Source of the DNA: a virus
Direction: 5' to 3' (one strand)
Virus record (IMG/VR): IMGVR_UViG_3300006749_000151
Coordinates: 1-23,128 of that record
DNA: 23,128 nt
Shown here: piece by piece, positions 1-7,414 of the stretch
Numbering within the stretch: the first letter of the stretch is position 1
Layout: every line of letters starts with the position of its first letter
Made by a program: the position numbers and the translations under genes
The notes under the pieces: model-generated
Databases searched by the model: none
What the model was told of the DNA's origin: nothing
What the model saw: the letters and a program-made list of their open reading frames with translations, nothing else

Positions 1-1043
1 ATTCGGACGGCGATGGCATCTGGAACTTAACAGGTAACACACAAAACCAAGCAGTAAGCTTTAAATTCCGAGGCACTCATGCTGGAAATATTGAGGGCTG
101 GATGTATGCTTCTGGCGATGGATGGTTTGGCTGGCTCAACGATGCTGGTGGTTGGAAAATAAAGAGCTACATAGCTGACAGCTATTCACCAAACATCTGG
201 TTCCAGGAGGATGCCGACACGAGTTGGACGGGTAATCCCGTAAGCAATCACGGAAAGATTGAATATCATTCAGATCGTTTTTATATCGCATCCGGATCAA
301 ACTCTAATGAGGTCTGTCGGTTTAGAAGATCTGGAACTGACGTTGCATATTTCAACAACAGTGGAGTTCTTTATAGTCCGGCAGTGTATGACATTAATAA
401 CACGGGCTATTACATCGACCCTGCTTCTCACAGCAACTTATATACGGCACGTTTTCAAGGCAATGCTGCCTACATCCGTGGTGGTTCGCCGACACTATAT
501 TTTCAGGATACAAACCAAAATAGCGCCATGCTTCACAATGACAGTAATTTACTGTATGTACTAAGAGGTGGCACCGATGCAACAAGCTGGAGTCAAATTG
601 GTGGTCATTGGCCCTTTATTTTTTACCTAGCTAACAATAATGCCAAGTGTGGGGGTTCGTTTGAAGCAGTTGGTGACATCACTGCTAATTCATCCGATCG
701 TCGTTTAAAACAAAATTTCAAACCAATTGAATCTGCTCTTGACAAAGTCCAATCATTAAATGGATTGCTCTTTGATTGGAAGCCTGAGGTCATTGATTTA
801 GGATTCACTCCAGCTCAGATGGAGGACAATGTTGGATTAATTGCACAGGAAGTTCAAGCAGTTCTCCCCCAAGCAGTGAAGCCAGCTCCATTCGATCAGA
901 TCTGGGATAATGATTTAAAAAAGAATGTATCTAATTCAGGAGAAGATTATATTACCGTTCAATATGAGCGACTAGTACCCCTGCTTGTTGAAGCAATCAA
1001 AGAGCTTACCTTACGGTTAACTACCCTCGAAAATAAAGAGTAG
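1..1043 (+). CDS. Tail fibre/spike protein, C-terminal part with peptidase S74 chaperone domain (partial)
   Basis: The frame is open from the left edge (first full codon at base 3), so the gene starts outside the window; the Met at 102 is internal. The visible ~346 residues are Trp-, Asn- and Gly-rich beta-type sequence typical of phage fibres. A C-terminal intramolecular chaperone domain (peptidase S74 family) follows, recognisable from the S-S-D-R-R-L-K signature near base 690 and the G-L-I-A-Q-E-V segment near 830. It ends in a leucine-heptad coiled coil. In this family the chaperone trimerises the fibre and then cleaves itself off at the Ser of the S-D-x-R-x-K motif. The role is host recognition at the virion surface. 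It heads the late-type operon continuing to the right. Domain call is secure; exact fibre type is not known. Confidence 0.88.
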   Translation, partial: SDGDGIWNLTGNTQNQAVSFKFRGTHAGNIEGWMYASGDGWFGWLNDAGGWKIKSYIADSYSPNIWFQEDADTSWTGNPVSNHGKIEYHSDRFYIASGSNSNEVCRFRRSGTDVAYFNNSGVLYSPAVYDINNTGYYIDPASHSNLYTARFQGNAAYIRGGSPTLYFQDTNQNSAMLHNDSNLLYVLRGGTDATSWSQIGGHWPFIFYLANNNAKCGGSFEAVGDITANSSDRRLKQNFKPIESALDKVQSLNGLLFDWKPEVIDLGFTPAQMEDNVGLIAQEVQAVLPQAVKPAPFDQIWDNDLKKNVSNSGEDYITVQYERLVPLLVEAIKELTLRLTTLENKE

Positions 1044-1075
1044 TTGATAGAATTGTTTTAGCCAGTTCATATATT

Positions 1076-1273
1076 ATGATTGACCACGATAAAAATCTTG
1101 AGACTGTTCTCGAAGCACGTAAGACTTTGGCAAATGAGCTTACTGAACTTCAGGCTTCAATGGATCAAAAAAGAGAAATTTTTCTCAAATACAGCGGGAT
1201 TATCGAATACCTGAGTTCTCTTAAAAAAGCAGAAGATAGTAAAGAAGCAGCCACCGAAATCGAGGAGGAATGA
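1076..1273 (+). CDS. Small acidic coiled-coil protein, hypothetical
   Basis: A 65-residue protein, almost wholly alpha-helical by composition. It has Lys/Glu/Leu heptad-like spacing, consistent with a coiled coil, and an acidic tail ending in Glu-Glu-Glu. No catalytic motif, signal peptide or membrane segment is seen. The ATG lies 32 bases after the fibre stop. The stop overlaps the next gene's start by 4 bases (ATGA at 1270-1273), so the two are probably translationally coupled. Position directly after a fibre gene suggests a virion or fibre-assembly accessory protein, but this is inference from context only. Confidence 0.7.
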   Translation: MIDHDKNLETVLEARKTLANELTELQASMDQKREIFLKYSGIIEYLSSLKKAEDSKEAATEIEEE

Positions 1274-1614
1274 ACTACACCACCCAGATCACTGCTTTAA
1301 AGCGTAAGGACGTTGAAGACTTCAAAGATGTCGTTACGCATGTCAGCTGGCAATTAACCGGCACATCTCATGATGGATATAAATGCCATTTCTCAGGTGC
1401 TACACCAATTGAGGATTTCTCTCAACTTGATGAATTAACGTTTATTCCGTATCAGGATTTACGTGAAGAGCAGATCATTACTTGGATTGAGGGTGTTCTT
1501 GCTGCTGATCCTGATTACAAGCAGCACATCATAGATTACATCAAAGGGTTCATTGACAGTGAAAGAGAGATAAGTATCGCTGAAGAGAATTCGCTCCCTT
1601 GGGTCGAATCTTAA
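1270..1614 (+). CDS. Hypothetical cyanophage protein (DUF7936-like)
   Basis: A 114-residue protein. It starts with a beta-strand region containing T-G-T-S-H-D-G and F-S-G-A-T-P, continues with a helix carrying E-E-Q-I-I-T-W-I, and ends in a short S-L-P-W tail. This order resembles a small conserved family seen next to tail-fibre genes in many cyanophages that I associate with DUF7936; the name is from memory. Function is unknown; a virion-associated role is plausible. The ATG overlaps the previous stop by 4 bases, and the upstream GAGGAGG at 1262-1268 is a strong ribosome binding site. Its stop (TAA 1612-1614) interlocks with the stop of the reversed peptidase gene (TTAA at 1611-1614). Confidence 0.72.
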   Translation: MNYTTQITALKRKDVEDFKDVVTHVSWQLTGTSHDGYKCHFSGATPIEDFSQLDELTFIPYQDLREEQIITWIEGVLAADPDYKQHIIDYIKGFIDSEREISIAEENSLPWVES

Positions 1615-2306
1615 ATCCGTCTGATATCCATCATCCAACCGGAACCCTCTCCCTCGACTATCCATCGGGGGTTCCAGTTTTTGAATGAGTAAGAAACAGA
1701 CTCACCTTGGTCATGGTTGATATAACCACCATGTACAAGATCTGCTTCACCAAAAGGGTCATGAACCCTCCAGGAGCAATCTGTGTATCCAATGACCACT
1801 GAGTAGTGACCTGACCCAGTGGGTTTATAGCTAGGCCCAGCATGCAGCCAGCCACAGGGAGTTGGAATCCCAGAATCGATCTGTCTTTTAAGGTCGTCGG
1901 TTGAGGCATTGGTGATGAACTCTGCCTTGAGGCCCAATGAAGCCAATGCTTTCACATGCGCTGAAGCAAGAGTTGAGTCCCCATACTCAGCCCTAATTGT
2001 GTTGTACTCGTCGTCGTTCTTTACTACCCCGTAATACATGCCGACCATTCCGCAGCAGCTAGAAAAACACTCCCTCCATCCGGTGCCGGTCTCGTTATCC
2101 AATTGAGACTGAAAGGGGACTTGTAATGGGTTAAGTAGTTCTCTTTTGACCTGATTCCGGTAGGTCTTCACCCAAGTGGATTCAGAATCCTTTAGGTCAG
2201 AAGGAAGGCGGACGTATAGCTGCTCCAGTGCTGCTTCTTGATGCGCAACACCTTGCTTATAGTAATTAAAGAAGTCTTTGAACTGATTAAGGTTTAGCTG
2301 AGACAT
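1611..2306 (-). CDS. C39-like papain-fold cysteine peptidase, candidate endolysin
   Basis: Residue numbers here count from the upstream ATG at 2327; I prefer the second ATG at 2306 because it gives the usual N-terminus of this protein type. The catalytic Cys is C87, in R-E-C-F-S-S-C-C-G-M-V-G-M-Y-Y-G. H174 lies in G-H-Y-S-V-V-I-G-Y and D190 in V-H-D-P-F-G, giving a peptidase C39-like Cys-His-Asp triad. The first ~65 residues form a helical region (F-x-x-Y-Y-K-x-G-x-x-H-Q) resembling N-termini of cyanophage lysis proteins. It probably cuts peptide bonds in peptidoglycan or a protein substrate. It is the only leftward gene in this late block, and its stop overlaps that of the preceding + gene. 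No strong Shine-Dalgarno is seen. Peptidase fold is likely; endolysin role is inference. Confidence 0.78.
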   Translation of the reverse strand: MSQLNLNQFKDFFNYYKQGVAHQEAALEQLYVRLPSDLKDSESTWVKTYRNQVKRELLNPLQVPFQSQLDNETGTGWRECFSSCCGMVGMYYGVVKNDDEYNTIRAEYGDSTLASAHVKALASLGLKAEFITNASTDDLKRQIDSGIPTPCGWLHAGPSYKPTGSGHYSVVIGYTDCSWRVHDPFGEADLVHGGYINHDQGESVSYSFKNWNPRWIVEGEGSGWMMDIRRI

Positions 2307-2363
2307 CTTAATCCGATTTATATACATTCTAATCGTTTAAAATAGGTTAGTGAGGTAATTATC

Positions 2364-2642
2364 ATGTCCCCAGAAGATCGTCAAAAATTTTGGCAATGTG
2401 TAGAGAGCGGGGACAATCCTTTGCTTTCGGCGATGTCATCCCTTGTCGAACGCTGGGGCATGCCTGCAATTGTGATGTGCCTGGGTGATATAGCCAACGT
2501 GCTTTCTGAAGATGCGATTGACGCAGAAAACCTGACACCGAACCAACGTGGGTTGGTCATGAGTTGCTGTGCACAGGTTTCAAATCTCAGTGATCTAATG
2601 CATGCAGAAATGGATTTCGTTAAAAGTGAAGGTTCAAAGTGA
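2364..2642 (+). CDS. Hypothetical helical protein
   Basis: A 92-residue mostly helical protein, Cys- and Met-containing, with no recognisable motif. The short hydrophobic stretch around residues 31-47 is part of a helix rather than a convincing membrane segment. The start is supported by GAGGT at 2351-2355, eight bases before the ATG. The stop overlaps the GTG start of the next gene (GTGA at 2639-2642), suggesting coupling. The gene diverges from the reversed peptidase gene across a short AT-rich gap (2307-2363) that probably holds promoters for both directions. I do not recognise the family. Confidence 0.65.
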   Translation: MSPEDRQKFWQCVESGDNPLLSAMSSLVERWGMPAIVMCLGDIANVLSEDAIDAENLTPNQRGLVMSCCAQVSNLSDLMHAEMDFVKSEGSK

Positions 2643-3373
2643 GCGATTCTCTAAAACGCCTTGCAGGTGAAGCATTCAACATCATGCCTGACCGGATGAA
2701 CCTATTCCTCAGGTACATGACTGGCGTAGGCAATGAAGCATTAAGGCTGGATGAATCAACACTCCGCTCTATTCGTCAGGCAACAGAGCAGCCAGACAAG
2801 GTTGTTGACTACATCGACCCAGAGCAAGCTGCTCGTGAAATATTCGTGGATAATCCTGAAATGAGTGCTCGTTTTCTAGAGAGCAGCAAGTCACCTATAC
2901 AAAAAACAACTTATAAGTATGGGCCTAACCTCCCCACCTCCGGGCCAGTAGATCCTTATATTTTGAATTCTGATAAAGCAGTAACTCAAACGCTCGGACG
3001 ATTTGTTGCTGATGTCAACGATGACGGGTCTATTCGAGTGACCGATACCTACGACATGCTTAATGAAGCCGAAGACCCAGATTTAGTGTCTGGCTCTTTC
3101 CGTCCTGACAAAGCTCTACTAAAACTGCAAGGACTTTACAACCCGGAAGCTCGAGCAAGGCTTATCAATCAAATCAACATCGAGCAAGGCAACGAACCAA
3201 CGATGATGCGACCACCTATGGATAATCGGAGTTATCAGGAAAAAATAAAAACTGGAGGCGACAGCCCAACCGGATCGCCATTGTCGCAAGTTGCTCGAGC
3301 TGCGATGTATTTGGCTCCTTACAAGCCGCAGCCGTTTGATATTGACATAACTGTCCCACCACAAAAATACTAA
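2639..3373 (+). CDS. Hypothetical protein, possible virion component
   Basis: A 244-residue protein starting at GTG (2639), with GAAGG six to seven bases upstream and a 4-base overlap with the previous gene. The N-terminal ~70 residues are helical and the rest is mixed and Pro/Asp-rich. The C-terminal third is polar and low in hydrophobic residues, with T-G-G-D-S-P-T-G-S-P and a proline-rich end. There is no signal peptide, membrane segment or catalytic motif. Its place in the structural operon suggests a tail or virion-associated protein. I do not recognise the family. Confidence 0.68.
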   Translation: MSDSLKRLAGEAFNIMPDRMNLFLRYMTGVGNEALRLDESTLRSIRQATEQPDKVVDYIDPEQAAREIFVDNPEMSARFLESSKSPIQKTTYKYGPNLPTSGPVDPYILNSDKAVTQTLGRFVADVNDDGSIRVTDTYDMLNEAEDPDLVSGSFRPDKALLKLQGLYNPEARARLINQINIEQGNEPTMMRPPMDNRSYQEKIKTGGDSPTGSPLSQVARAAMYLAPYKPQPFDIDITVPPQKY

Positions 3374-3375
3374 TT

Positions 3376-3651
3376 ATGTCTATCAGAAAAGCAGGAGAAA
3401 TTTTCTCCGGACTAAACAAACCTAAGAAAACTCCAAAGCATCCAAGTAAGTCACATGCTGTTGTCACTAAGTGTGGCGGCAAGGAGAAGCTAATTCGTTT
3501 TGGTCAGCAAGGGGTCAAGGGTGCAGGCAAGTCTCCTAAAACTGAAAAGGAAAAAGCACGTAGAGATTCATATTACGCAAGACACAATGCACAAGATTCA
3601 AAACCTGATAAATGTTCTGCGCGATATTGGTCACACAAAGTGAAGTGGTAA
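3376..3651 (+). CDS. Small basic conserved cyanophage protein
   Basis: A 91-residue Lys/Arg-rich protein. It contains K-C-G-G-K-E-K-L-I-R-F-G-Q-Q-G-V-K-G-A-G and then a basic stretch ending in A-R-Y-W-S-H-K-V-K-W at the C-terminus. The R-x-x-Y-x-A-R-H ... Y-W-x-x-K-V-K-W ending is, from memory, a recurrent feature of small cyanophage proteins of unknown role. The high positive charge suggests nucleic-acid contact or packaging with DNA, but this is inference. It starts two bases after the preceding stop, so it belongs to the same operon. Confidence 0.72.
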   Translation: MSIRKAGEIFSGLNKPKKTPKHPSKSHAVVTKCGGKEKLIRFGQQGVKGAGKSPKTEKEKARRDSYYARHNAQDSKPDKCSARYWSHKVKW

Positions 3652-3697
3652 AGCTGATTAATTATTAGTTAGAATAACATTAGTGTGGACTGGTGTC

Positions 3698-3874
3698 ATG
3701 GCATTAAAGATTGGGTCTAGCACGGTCGTCGATAACAACCGCAAGGGCATTTTCGTTGGATTAAACCCTGGCGTTTTTAATAATTCAAACCGTCCTAGCC
3801 ATGCTGCAGGTAAAATTATTTACAACAGCGATACAGGAAATATTCAAGTTAGCAATGGGAGTGCTTGGGCGTAA
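3698..3874 (+). CDS. Short fibre N-terminal module, duplicate of the next gene's start
   Basis: A 58-residue protein reading K-I-G-S-S-T-V-V-D-N-N-R-K-G-I-F-V-G-L from residue 4. The same pattern (K-I-G-S-N-T-V-I-D-N-S-R-T-G-F-F-Q-G) opens the next gene, and both modules end in N-G-S-A-W. The module is common at the N-terminus of cyanophage fibres, where it would dock the fibre or form a small beta unit. I chose ATG 3698 rather than 3683 because the paralogous next gene starts at the equivalent residue. Its stop TAA overlaps the next ATG by one base (TAATG at 3872-3876). It looks like a stand-alone duplicate or remnant of the fibre module. Confidence 0.65.
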   Translation: MALKIGSSTVVDNNRKGIFVGLNPGVFNNSNRPSHAAGKIIYNSDTGNIQVSNGSAWA

Positions 3875-4881
3875 TGTCATTTAAAATTGGATCTAATACA
3901 GTTATTGATAACAGCAGGACTGGATTCTTTCAGGGTGTTCAAGTAGGAACTTCTCAACCAAGCAGTCCGTCAACTGGAGAGCTTTACTACAACACTAGTA
4001 CGGGACTGCAGGTCTATAACGGATCTGCCTGGGTTGCTGTTGGAGGTGGAGGTCAGGGGTCCTCGTCTACTGCAGATGGTGGCGGTATAATTTTCCAAGG
4101 AGGTCGCGTATATCACGTTTTTACAAGCCCTGACACTTGCACGGTGCATAAAACTATCAGTAACGCATGTCTAATTTGTGCTGCCGGAGGTGGCGGGGGC
4201 GGAACATCTATTGGCGGAGGCGGCGGTGCCGGTGGTTTTCGTGATTCCAACCATTTTACTCTTAACAGTGGAACTTATACCGTTACTGTTGGAGCTGGTG
4301 GTTCGCAGGGTCAGAACGGCTCACCTTCTTCTTTCGGTACAGTACTAAGTTGCACTGGTGGTGGCGCTGGTGGCTCCAATGGGCAAGGGGGCAACCCTGG
4401 CGGTAGTGGAGGCGGGGGTTCTCACGGGGGACCTCCTAATGGTGTTCGAAATAACAAAGGTAGCGGCATTAGTGGTGAAGGTCGCGATGGAGGCAACGGA
4501 GGAAACAACGGTATGTCCTGCTTCACTGGTGGTGGAGGAGGTGGTGGATCAGGAGCTGGTGGTCCTGCAAACCTCAGGCCTATCGGAAGTGGACGTACTG
4601 TAGGTGGCTACGGTGGCGGTGGTATAAGTGTCTATGAAATCGGCCAAAACTTGAAGTTCTGCGAGGGAGGCGGTGGTGGTGTAAATAGAGGTCAACCTAA
4701 TATTCAAGAACCAGGACCATCAGGGGCTCATGGTGGCGGTGAAGGCAACTGGCCCCAAAACAACAAGATAATAGATGCATTCTCCTCAGGATCAGGCGGC
4801 GGAGGCGCAGGTCAAGGAGTTCCTGCAGGCAGGGGATGCGGAGGAATGATCATCCTCCACTATTCAACTTCACAGCTCTAG
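3874..4881 (+). CDS. Glycine-rich tail fibre/adhesin
   Basis: A 335-residue protein. Residues 1-55 are the K-I-G-S-N-T-V-I-D-N module ending in N-G-S-A-W, shared with the preceding gene. Residues ~75-105 form a beta linker. From ~105 to the end there are repeated runs of four to seven Gly separated by Ser, Asn or Ala, with F-x-L-N-S-G-T-Y-T-V-T-V-G-A-G-G as an ordered strand. This is the Gly_rich-type fibre tip known from cyanophages and related in idea to polyglycine-helix adhesins of T-even phages, where loops between Gly runs recognise the host surface. The ATG at 3874 overlaps the previous stop; ATG 3865 is less likely. Three oxygenase genes follow after one small gene. Confidence 0.83.
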   Translation: MSFKIGSNTVIDNSRTGFFQGVQVGTSQPSSPSTGELYYNTSTGLQVYNGSAWVAVGGGGQGSSSTADGGGIIFQGGRVYHVFTSPDTCTVHKTISNACLICAAGGGGGGTSIGGGGGAGGFRDSNHFTLNSGTYTVTVGAGGSQGQNGSPSSFGTVLSCTGGGAGGSNGQGGNPGGSGGGGSHGGPPNGVRNNKGSGISGEGRDGGNGGNNGMSCFTGGGGGGGSGAGGPANLRPIGSGRTVGGYGGGGISVYEIGQNLKFCEGGGGGVNRGQPNIQEPGPSGAHGGGEGNWPQNNKIIDAFSSGSGGGGAGQGVPAGRGCGGMIILHYSTSQL

Positions 4882-4883
4882 TC

Positions 4884-5324
4884 ATGTTTTTAGCAGAATT
4901 GAACGAGAACAATCAAGTCGTTTCTATTCACGAAACGTATAAATACTTGTTGTGGGACTTTGTTGATCCTGAAATGACTGAAGAGCAGAAAGCCGTTGTT
5001 TATATGCGATCAATTTTAGGGGACGATGTGAAGTTAGTTGAGACAAGAGAAACAAATGAGGAAGGTTCCTTTCGAGAACGGATGGCAGAAATTGGAGGAA
5101 CTTACGACTACGAGGGTGAATACTTCATTAGCAAGCAACCCCATGCAAGTTGGGAGTACAACATTGAAAAACACGATTGGTTTGCTCCTGTAGAACATCC
5201 AAATACTGAAGCTGCTAACCTCGCGGGTTTGACTATAGAAGAACTAGAATATCAAAATAAAGACATATCAACATATTGGTGGGATGAAGATCAACTTGAT
5301 TGGATCGAGCTCAAAGACGAATAA
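4884..5324 (+). CDS. Fibre-associated acidic protein of the AHFAEL type
   Basis: A 146-residue acidic protein opening M-F-L-A-E-L-N-E-N-N-Q-V-V. It has a central R-E-R-M-A-E-I-G-G-T-Y-D-Y-E segment and a Pro/Trp-rich end (P-H-A-S-W-E, W-W-D-E-D-Q-L-D-W). The order N-N-x-V ... A-x-I-G-x-x-Y-D ... P-x-x-S-W ... W-D-E matches, from memory, a small protein widely found beside fibre genes in cyanophages. Its role is unknown and likely virion-associated. The ATG is two bases after the preceding stop; the ATG at 4836 would overlap the fibre gene and adds 16 unlikely residues. The last 41 bases overlap the first oxygenase gene. Confidence 0.68.
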   Translation: MFLAELNENNQVVSIHETYKYLLWDFVDPEMTEEQKAVVYMRSILGDDVKLVETRETNEEGSFRERMAEIGGTYDYEGEYFISKQPHASWEYNIEKHDWFAPVEHPNTEAANLAGLTIEELEYQNKDISTYWWDEDQLDWIELKDE

Positions 5325-6129
5325 GAAGATTGAGCTTGAAAAAGAACGAAATAAAGCAATAGACAATCAAGAAGGTGCTCCAGGAATTGAAGCAGCTTTT
5401 CCCAAATTAGTTCCTGACAATACGATTCTTGACTGGACACTAGAGGCGGGAAAGTTTACTTGGCATAAGTACGAAGCACCAGATGGATCGCCACCTCCGT
5501 CTGACGAAGAAATTTGGCATGAATATCGCAGGGCCTTTCTTCGTTGGCTTACAAAAACACAAGAAATTAAGCTGTTTAGCACTCCTTTACTTTCATCATT
5601 TCCGACGGTAGACCTAAAAGCAATCAAACAAGATTGTCTAAAATTAGCCGAAGAACAAGCACAGACTGAAATCTCTAACCTTGGCGGCTATCAAGGTCAT
5701 AATTTTTCTAATCAAGAGCTTCATGATGCAATCCTAAATGCCATTCCGCCTGTAAATGTAAACAGTACGTTTGATTTTGAAGTAGAACAAGTTTATTGCT
5801 GGGTTAATATTAACGGCAAGGGTGACGCCAATGTAGTTCACGATCATAAAGGAATTGAGGGTCATCACACTCTATGGTCTGGAGTTTTCTATGTAGAAGT
5901 ACCACCTGACTCAGGTTCAATTGTTTTTGTAGACCCTAGAATTGGACTAATGGCAGACGCTAATCATGTACTTTATGATGGAAATTCTGCATTTGAAATA
6001 ATACCGCAGTCTGGTCAACTAATTCTATTCCCAAGCTGGCTTCAACACTTTGTAAAAGCTAATAAGAAATCAGTTGAAAGAATCAGTATTGCATTCAATG
6101 TAACCGGAACACCGATAAAAAGACAATGA
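5284..6129 (+). CDS. 2OG-Fe(II) oxygenase (TIGR02466-like), first of three
   Basis: A 281-residue protein. Residues 1-125 are a Trp/Glu-rich N-terminal region; the rest is a double-stranded beta-helix oxygenase. Seen motifs are V-V-H-D-H-K-G (H186, D187, H188), W-S-G-V-F-Y-V-E-V-P (199-207), V-D-P-R (216-219), and G-Q-L-I-L-F-P-S-W-L-Q-H-F-V (H255) followed by E-R-I-S-I-A-F-N (R266). In this family H186/H188 and H255 would bind iron and R266 would bind 2-oxoglutarate. Such enzymes hydroxylate a protein or small-molecule substrate, which is unknown here. The ATG at 5284 overlaps the previous gene by 41 bases. The stop overlaps the second oxygenase gene by 4 bases. Confidence 0.8.
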   Translation: MKINLIGSSSKTNKKIELEKERNKAIDNQEGAPGIEAAFPKLVPDNTILDWTLEAGKFTWHKYEAPDGSPPPSDEEIWHEYRRAFLRWLTKTQEIKLFSTPLLSSFPTVDLKAIKQDCLKLAEEQAQTEISNLGGYQGHNFSNQELHDAILNAIPPVNVNSTFDFEVEQVYCWVNINGKGDANVVHDHKGIEGHHTLWSGVFYVEVPPDSGSIVFVDPRIGLMADANHVLYDGNSAFEIIPQSGQLILFPSWLQHFVKANKKSVERISIAFNVTGTPIKRQ

Positions 6130-6731
6130 GCTGCTCTGCACTAGTATTCTTCATGACAGAATTACCCAAGGATGTGGTTAAAATTCTGGTCAAAGAATTA
6201 GAAGAAAAGTATGATGAACAGTGCGAGCCGTCTCTGCTTCATGGTGCTGTAAATTACAACAAATTACGCAATTCGTACAACGCTTGGGTCCCTGATTCAA
6301 GCTGGGTTGCTGGTTTCATTATGCACTATGTAATGAAAGCCAATCAAACCAACTTCAAATACGATATTGATAATATTGACGGAAATCATATTCAGTACAC
6401 CAGATATGGTCCAGGTCAAACTTATGGTTGGCACCCAGATCACGGAATAAATGATATGCAAAGAAGCAAACCCCGTAATTCAAATGAAGATGATGTTGTA
6501 GTAAATGAAGGCCAACGCAAATTATCATTTTCATTACAGCTATCAGAACCAGATGAATACTCAGGCGGGAACTTTCAACTGATCGACGACAACAACGATT
6601 TTATGATTGCCCCAAGGCAGCTGGGCTCATTGATCGTCTTTGATTCACGGATGCGCCACAAAGTATGTCCAGTCAAAACTGGAACACGGAGGTCATTGGT
6701 TGGCTGGGTTATGGGTCCGAGGTTCAGATGA
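6126..6731 (+). CDS. 2OG-Fe(II) oxygenase, PKHD/prolyl-4-hydroxylase-like, second of three
   Basis: A 201-residue protein. It has the iron-binding H-x-D in G-W-H-P-D-H-G (H103, D105). A strand region R-K-L-S-F-S-L-Q-L-S (131-140) and Y-S-G-G-N-F (145-150) follow. The distal His lies in D-S-R-M-R-H (H178), with Arg at R188/R189 just before S-L-V-G-W-V. This is the order of PKHD-type/P4Hc hydroxylases common in T4-like cyanophages. It would use Fe(II), O2 and 2-oxoglutarate to hydroxylate a substrate, probably protein side chains. The ATG overlaps the first oxygenase stop (ATGA at 6126-6129), and its own stop overlaps the third oxygenase start, so the three are translationally coupled. Confidence 0.88.
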   Translation: MSCSALVFFMTELPKDVVKILVKELEEKYDEQCEPSLLHGAVNYNKLRNSYNAWVPDSSWVAGFIMHYVMKANQTNFKYDIDNIDGNHIQYTRYGPGQTYGWHPDHGINDMQRSKPRNSNEDDVVVNEGQRKLSFSLQLSEPDEYSGGNFQLIDDNNDFMIAPRQLGSLIVFDSRMRHKVCPVKTGTRRSLVGWVMGPRFR

Positions 6732-7381
6732 AGGAAATCCAAGAATCATTGGCTCTGGAAATGCTAGAGAAAAATAGCAGTTCGTGGACTAATAATAAGG
6801 AGTTTGATAGCAACGGTGCACTACTTATTAAGAATGTAGTAGATGGATCTCTTCTTAAAAGACCTAAGCCAGAAAGAAACGAAATATACTATTACAAAAA
6901 AAGGAAGCTAGAACAAAAGTTACCCAATGAAGCTCAGGTTTCAGGGAGTATCGAAACCTATAATTACCCCGATTATCAGCATTATCACCGTCATACAGTT
7001 CGCAGGGTAATTGAAAAAAATATTGGTAGGCTTGTTTATCCAACTTACTACTACGATCGATACTATCTAGAACATCAATCACTACCACCTCATATTGACA
7101 GAGATGCTTGCGAAATTTCTGCATCATTGTTGATCAGTACTTCACTTGAAGAGTCTTGGCCATTATATGTAGTTAAGCCATCTAGTGATATTAATGAACT
7201 AGAAGCCAAGATGTATAACGCTACTGACAAGGACTTAATCATATACAAGGGTGCAGAGTGTATTCACTTTAGGAATAATATTCCTCGTGGTGATAACACG
7301 CATCATCAAGTATTTTTTCATTATGTACTTCAGGATGGAAATCGTGCTTATTGCGCTTATGACAATGGTCGAATTTACTAA
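6728..7381 (+). CDS. 2OG-Fe(II) oxygenase-like protein, third of three
   Basis: A 217-residue protein using ATG 6728, which overlaps the previous stop (ATGA); the upstream ATG at 6665 would lie inside the second oxygenase gene. The N-terminal ~80 residues are variable. The core carries L-P-P-H-I-D-R-D-A-C-E-I-S (H122, D124) as the H-x-D iron site, then S-L-L-I-S-T and W-P-L-Y-V. A late Y-K-G-A-E-C-I-H-F-R segment (H180) would be the distal iron ligand, followed by H-H-Q-V-F-F-H-Y-V. This arrangement matches a divergent cyanophage 2OG oxygenase subfamily. The 2OG-binding residue is uncertain (R182 is one candidate). The substrate is unknown. It has the lowest confidence of the three but is clearly placed by context. 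Confidence 0.75.
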   Translation: MKEIQESLALEMLEKNSSSWTNNKEFDSNGALLIKNVVDGSLLKRPKPERNEIYYYKKRKLEQKLPNEAQVSGSIETYNYPDYQHYHRHTVRRVIEKNIGRLVYPTYYYDRYYLEHQSLPPHIDRDACEISASLLISTSLEESWPLYVVKPSSDINELEAKMYNATDKDLIIYKGAECIHFRNNIPRGDNTHHQVFFHYVLQDGNRAYCAYDNGRIY

Positions 7382-7414
7382 AATAAAATAAAGCCCGTAC
7401 TGCTGTGTATATCG

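Noticed and set aside
1046-1056. TAGAAT -10-like hexamers in gaps near 1050, 3670 and 20117
   Set aside because: No -35 partner at 16-18 bases was found, and the 20117 copy has no downstream gene in that direction.
4358-4603. Alternative + frame inside the glycine-rich fibre gene
   Set aside because: Gly-codon repeats (GGN) create open frames in other phases; the Ala/Val/Glu-rich product is a typical shadow.
4200-4840. Repeated Gly-coding DNA considered as a CRISPR-like or tandem DNA repeat
   Set aside because: The repeats are short, irregular and coding; no constant spacer length or conserved repeat unit exists. No CRISPR array is seen anywhere in the window.
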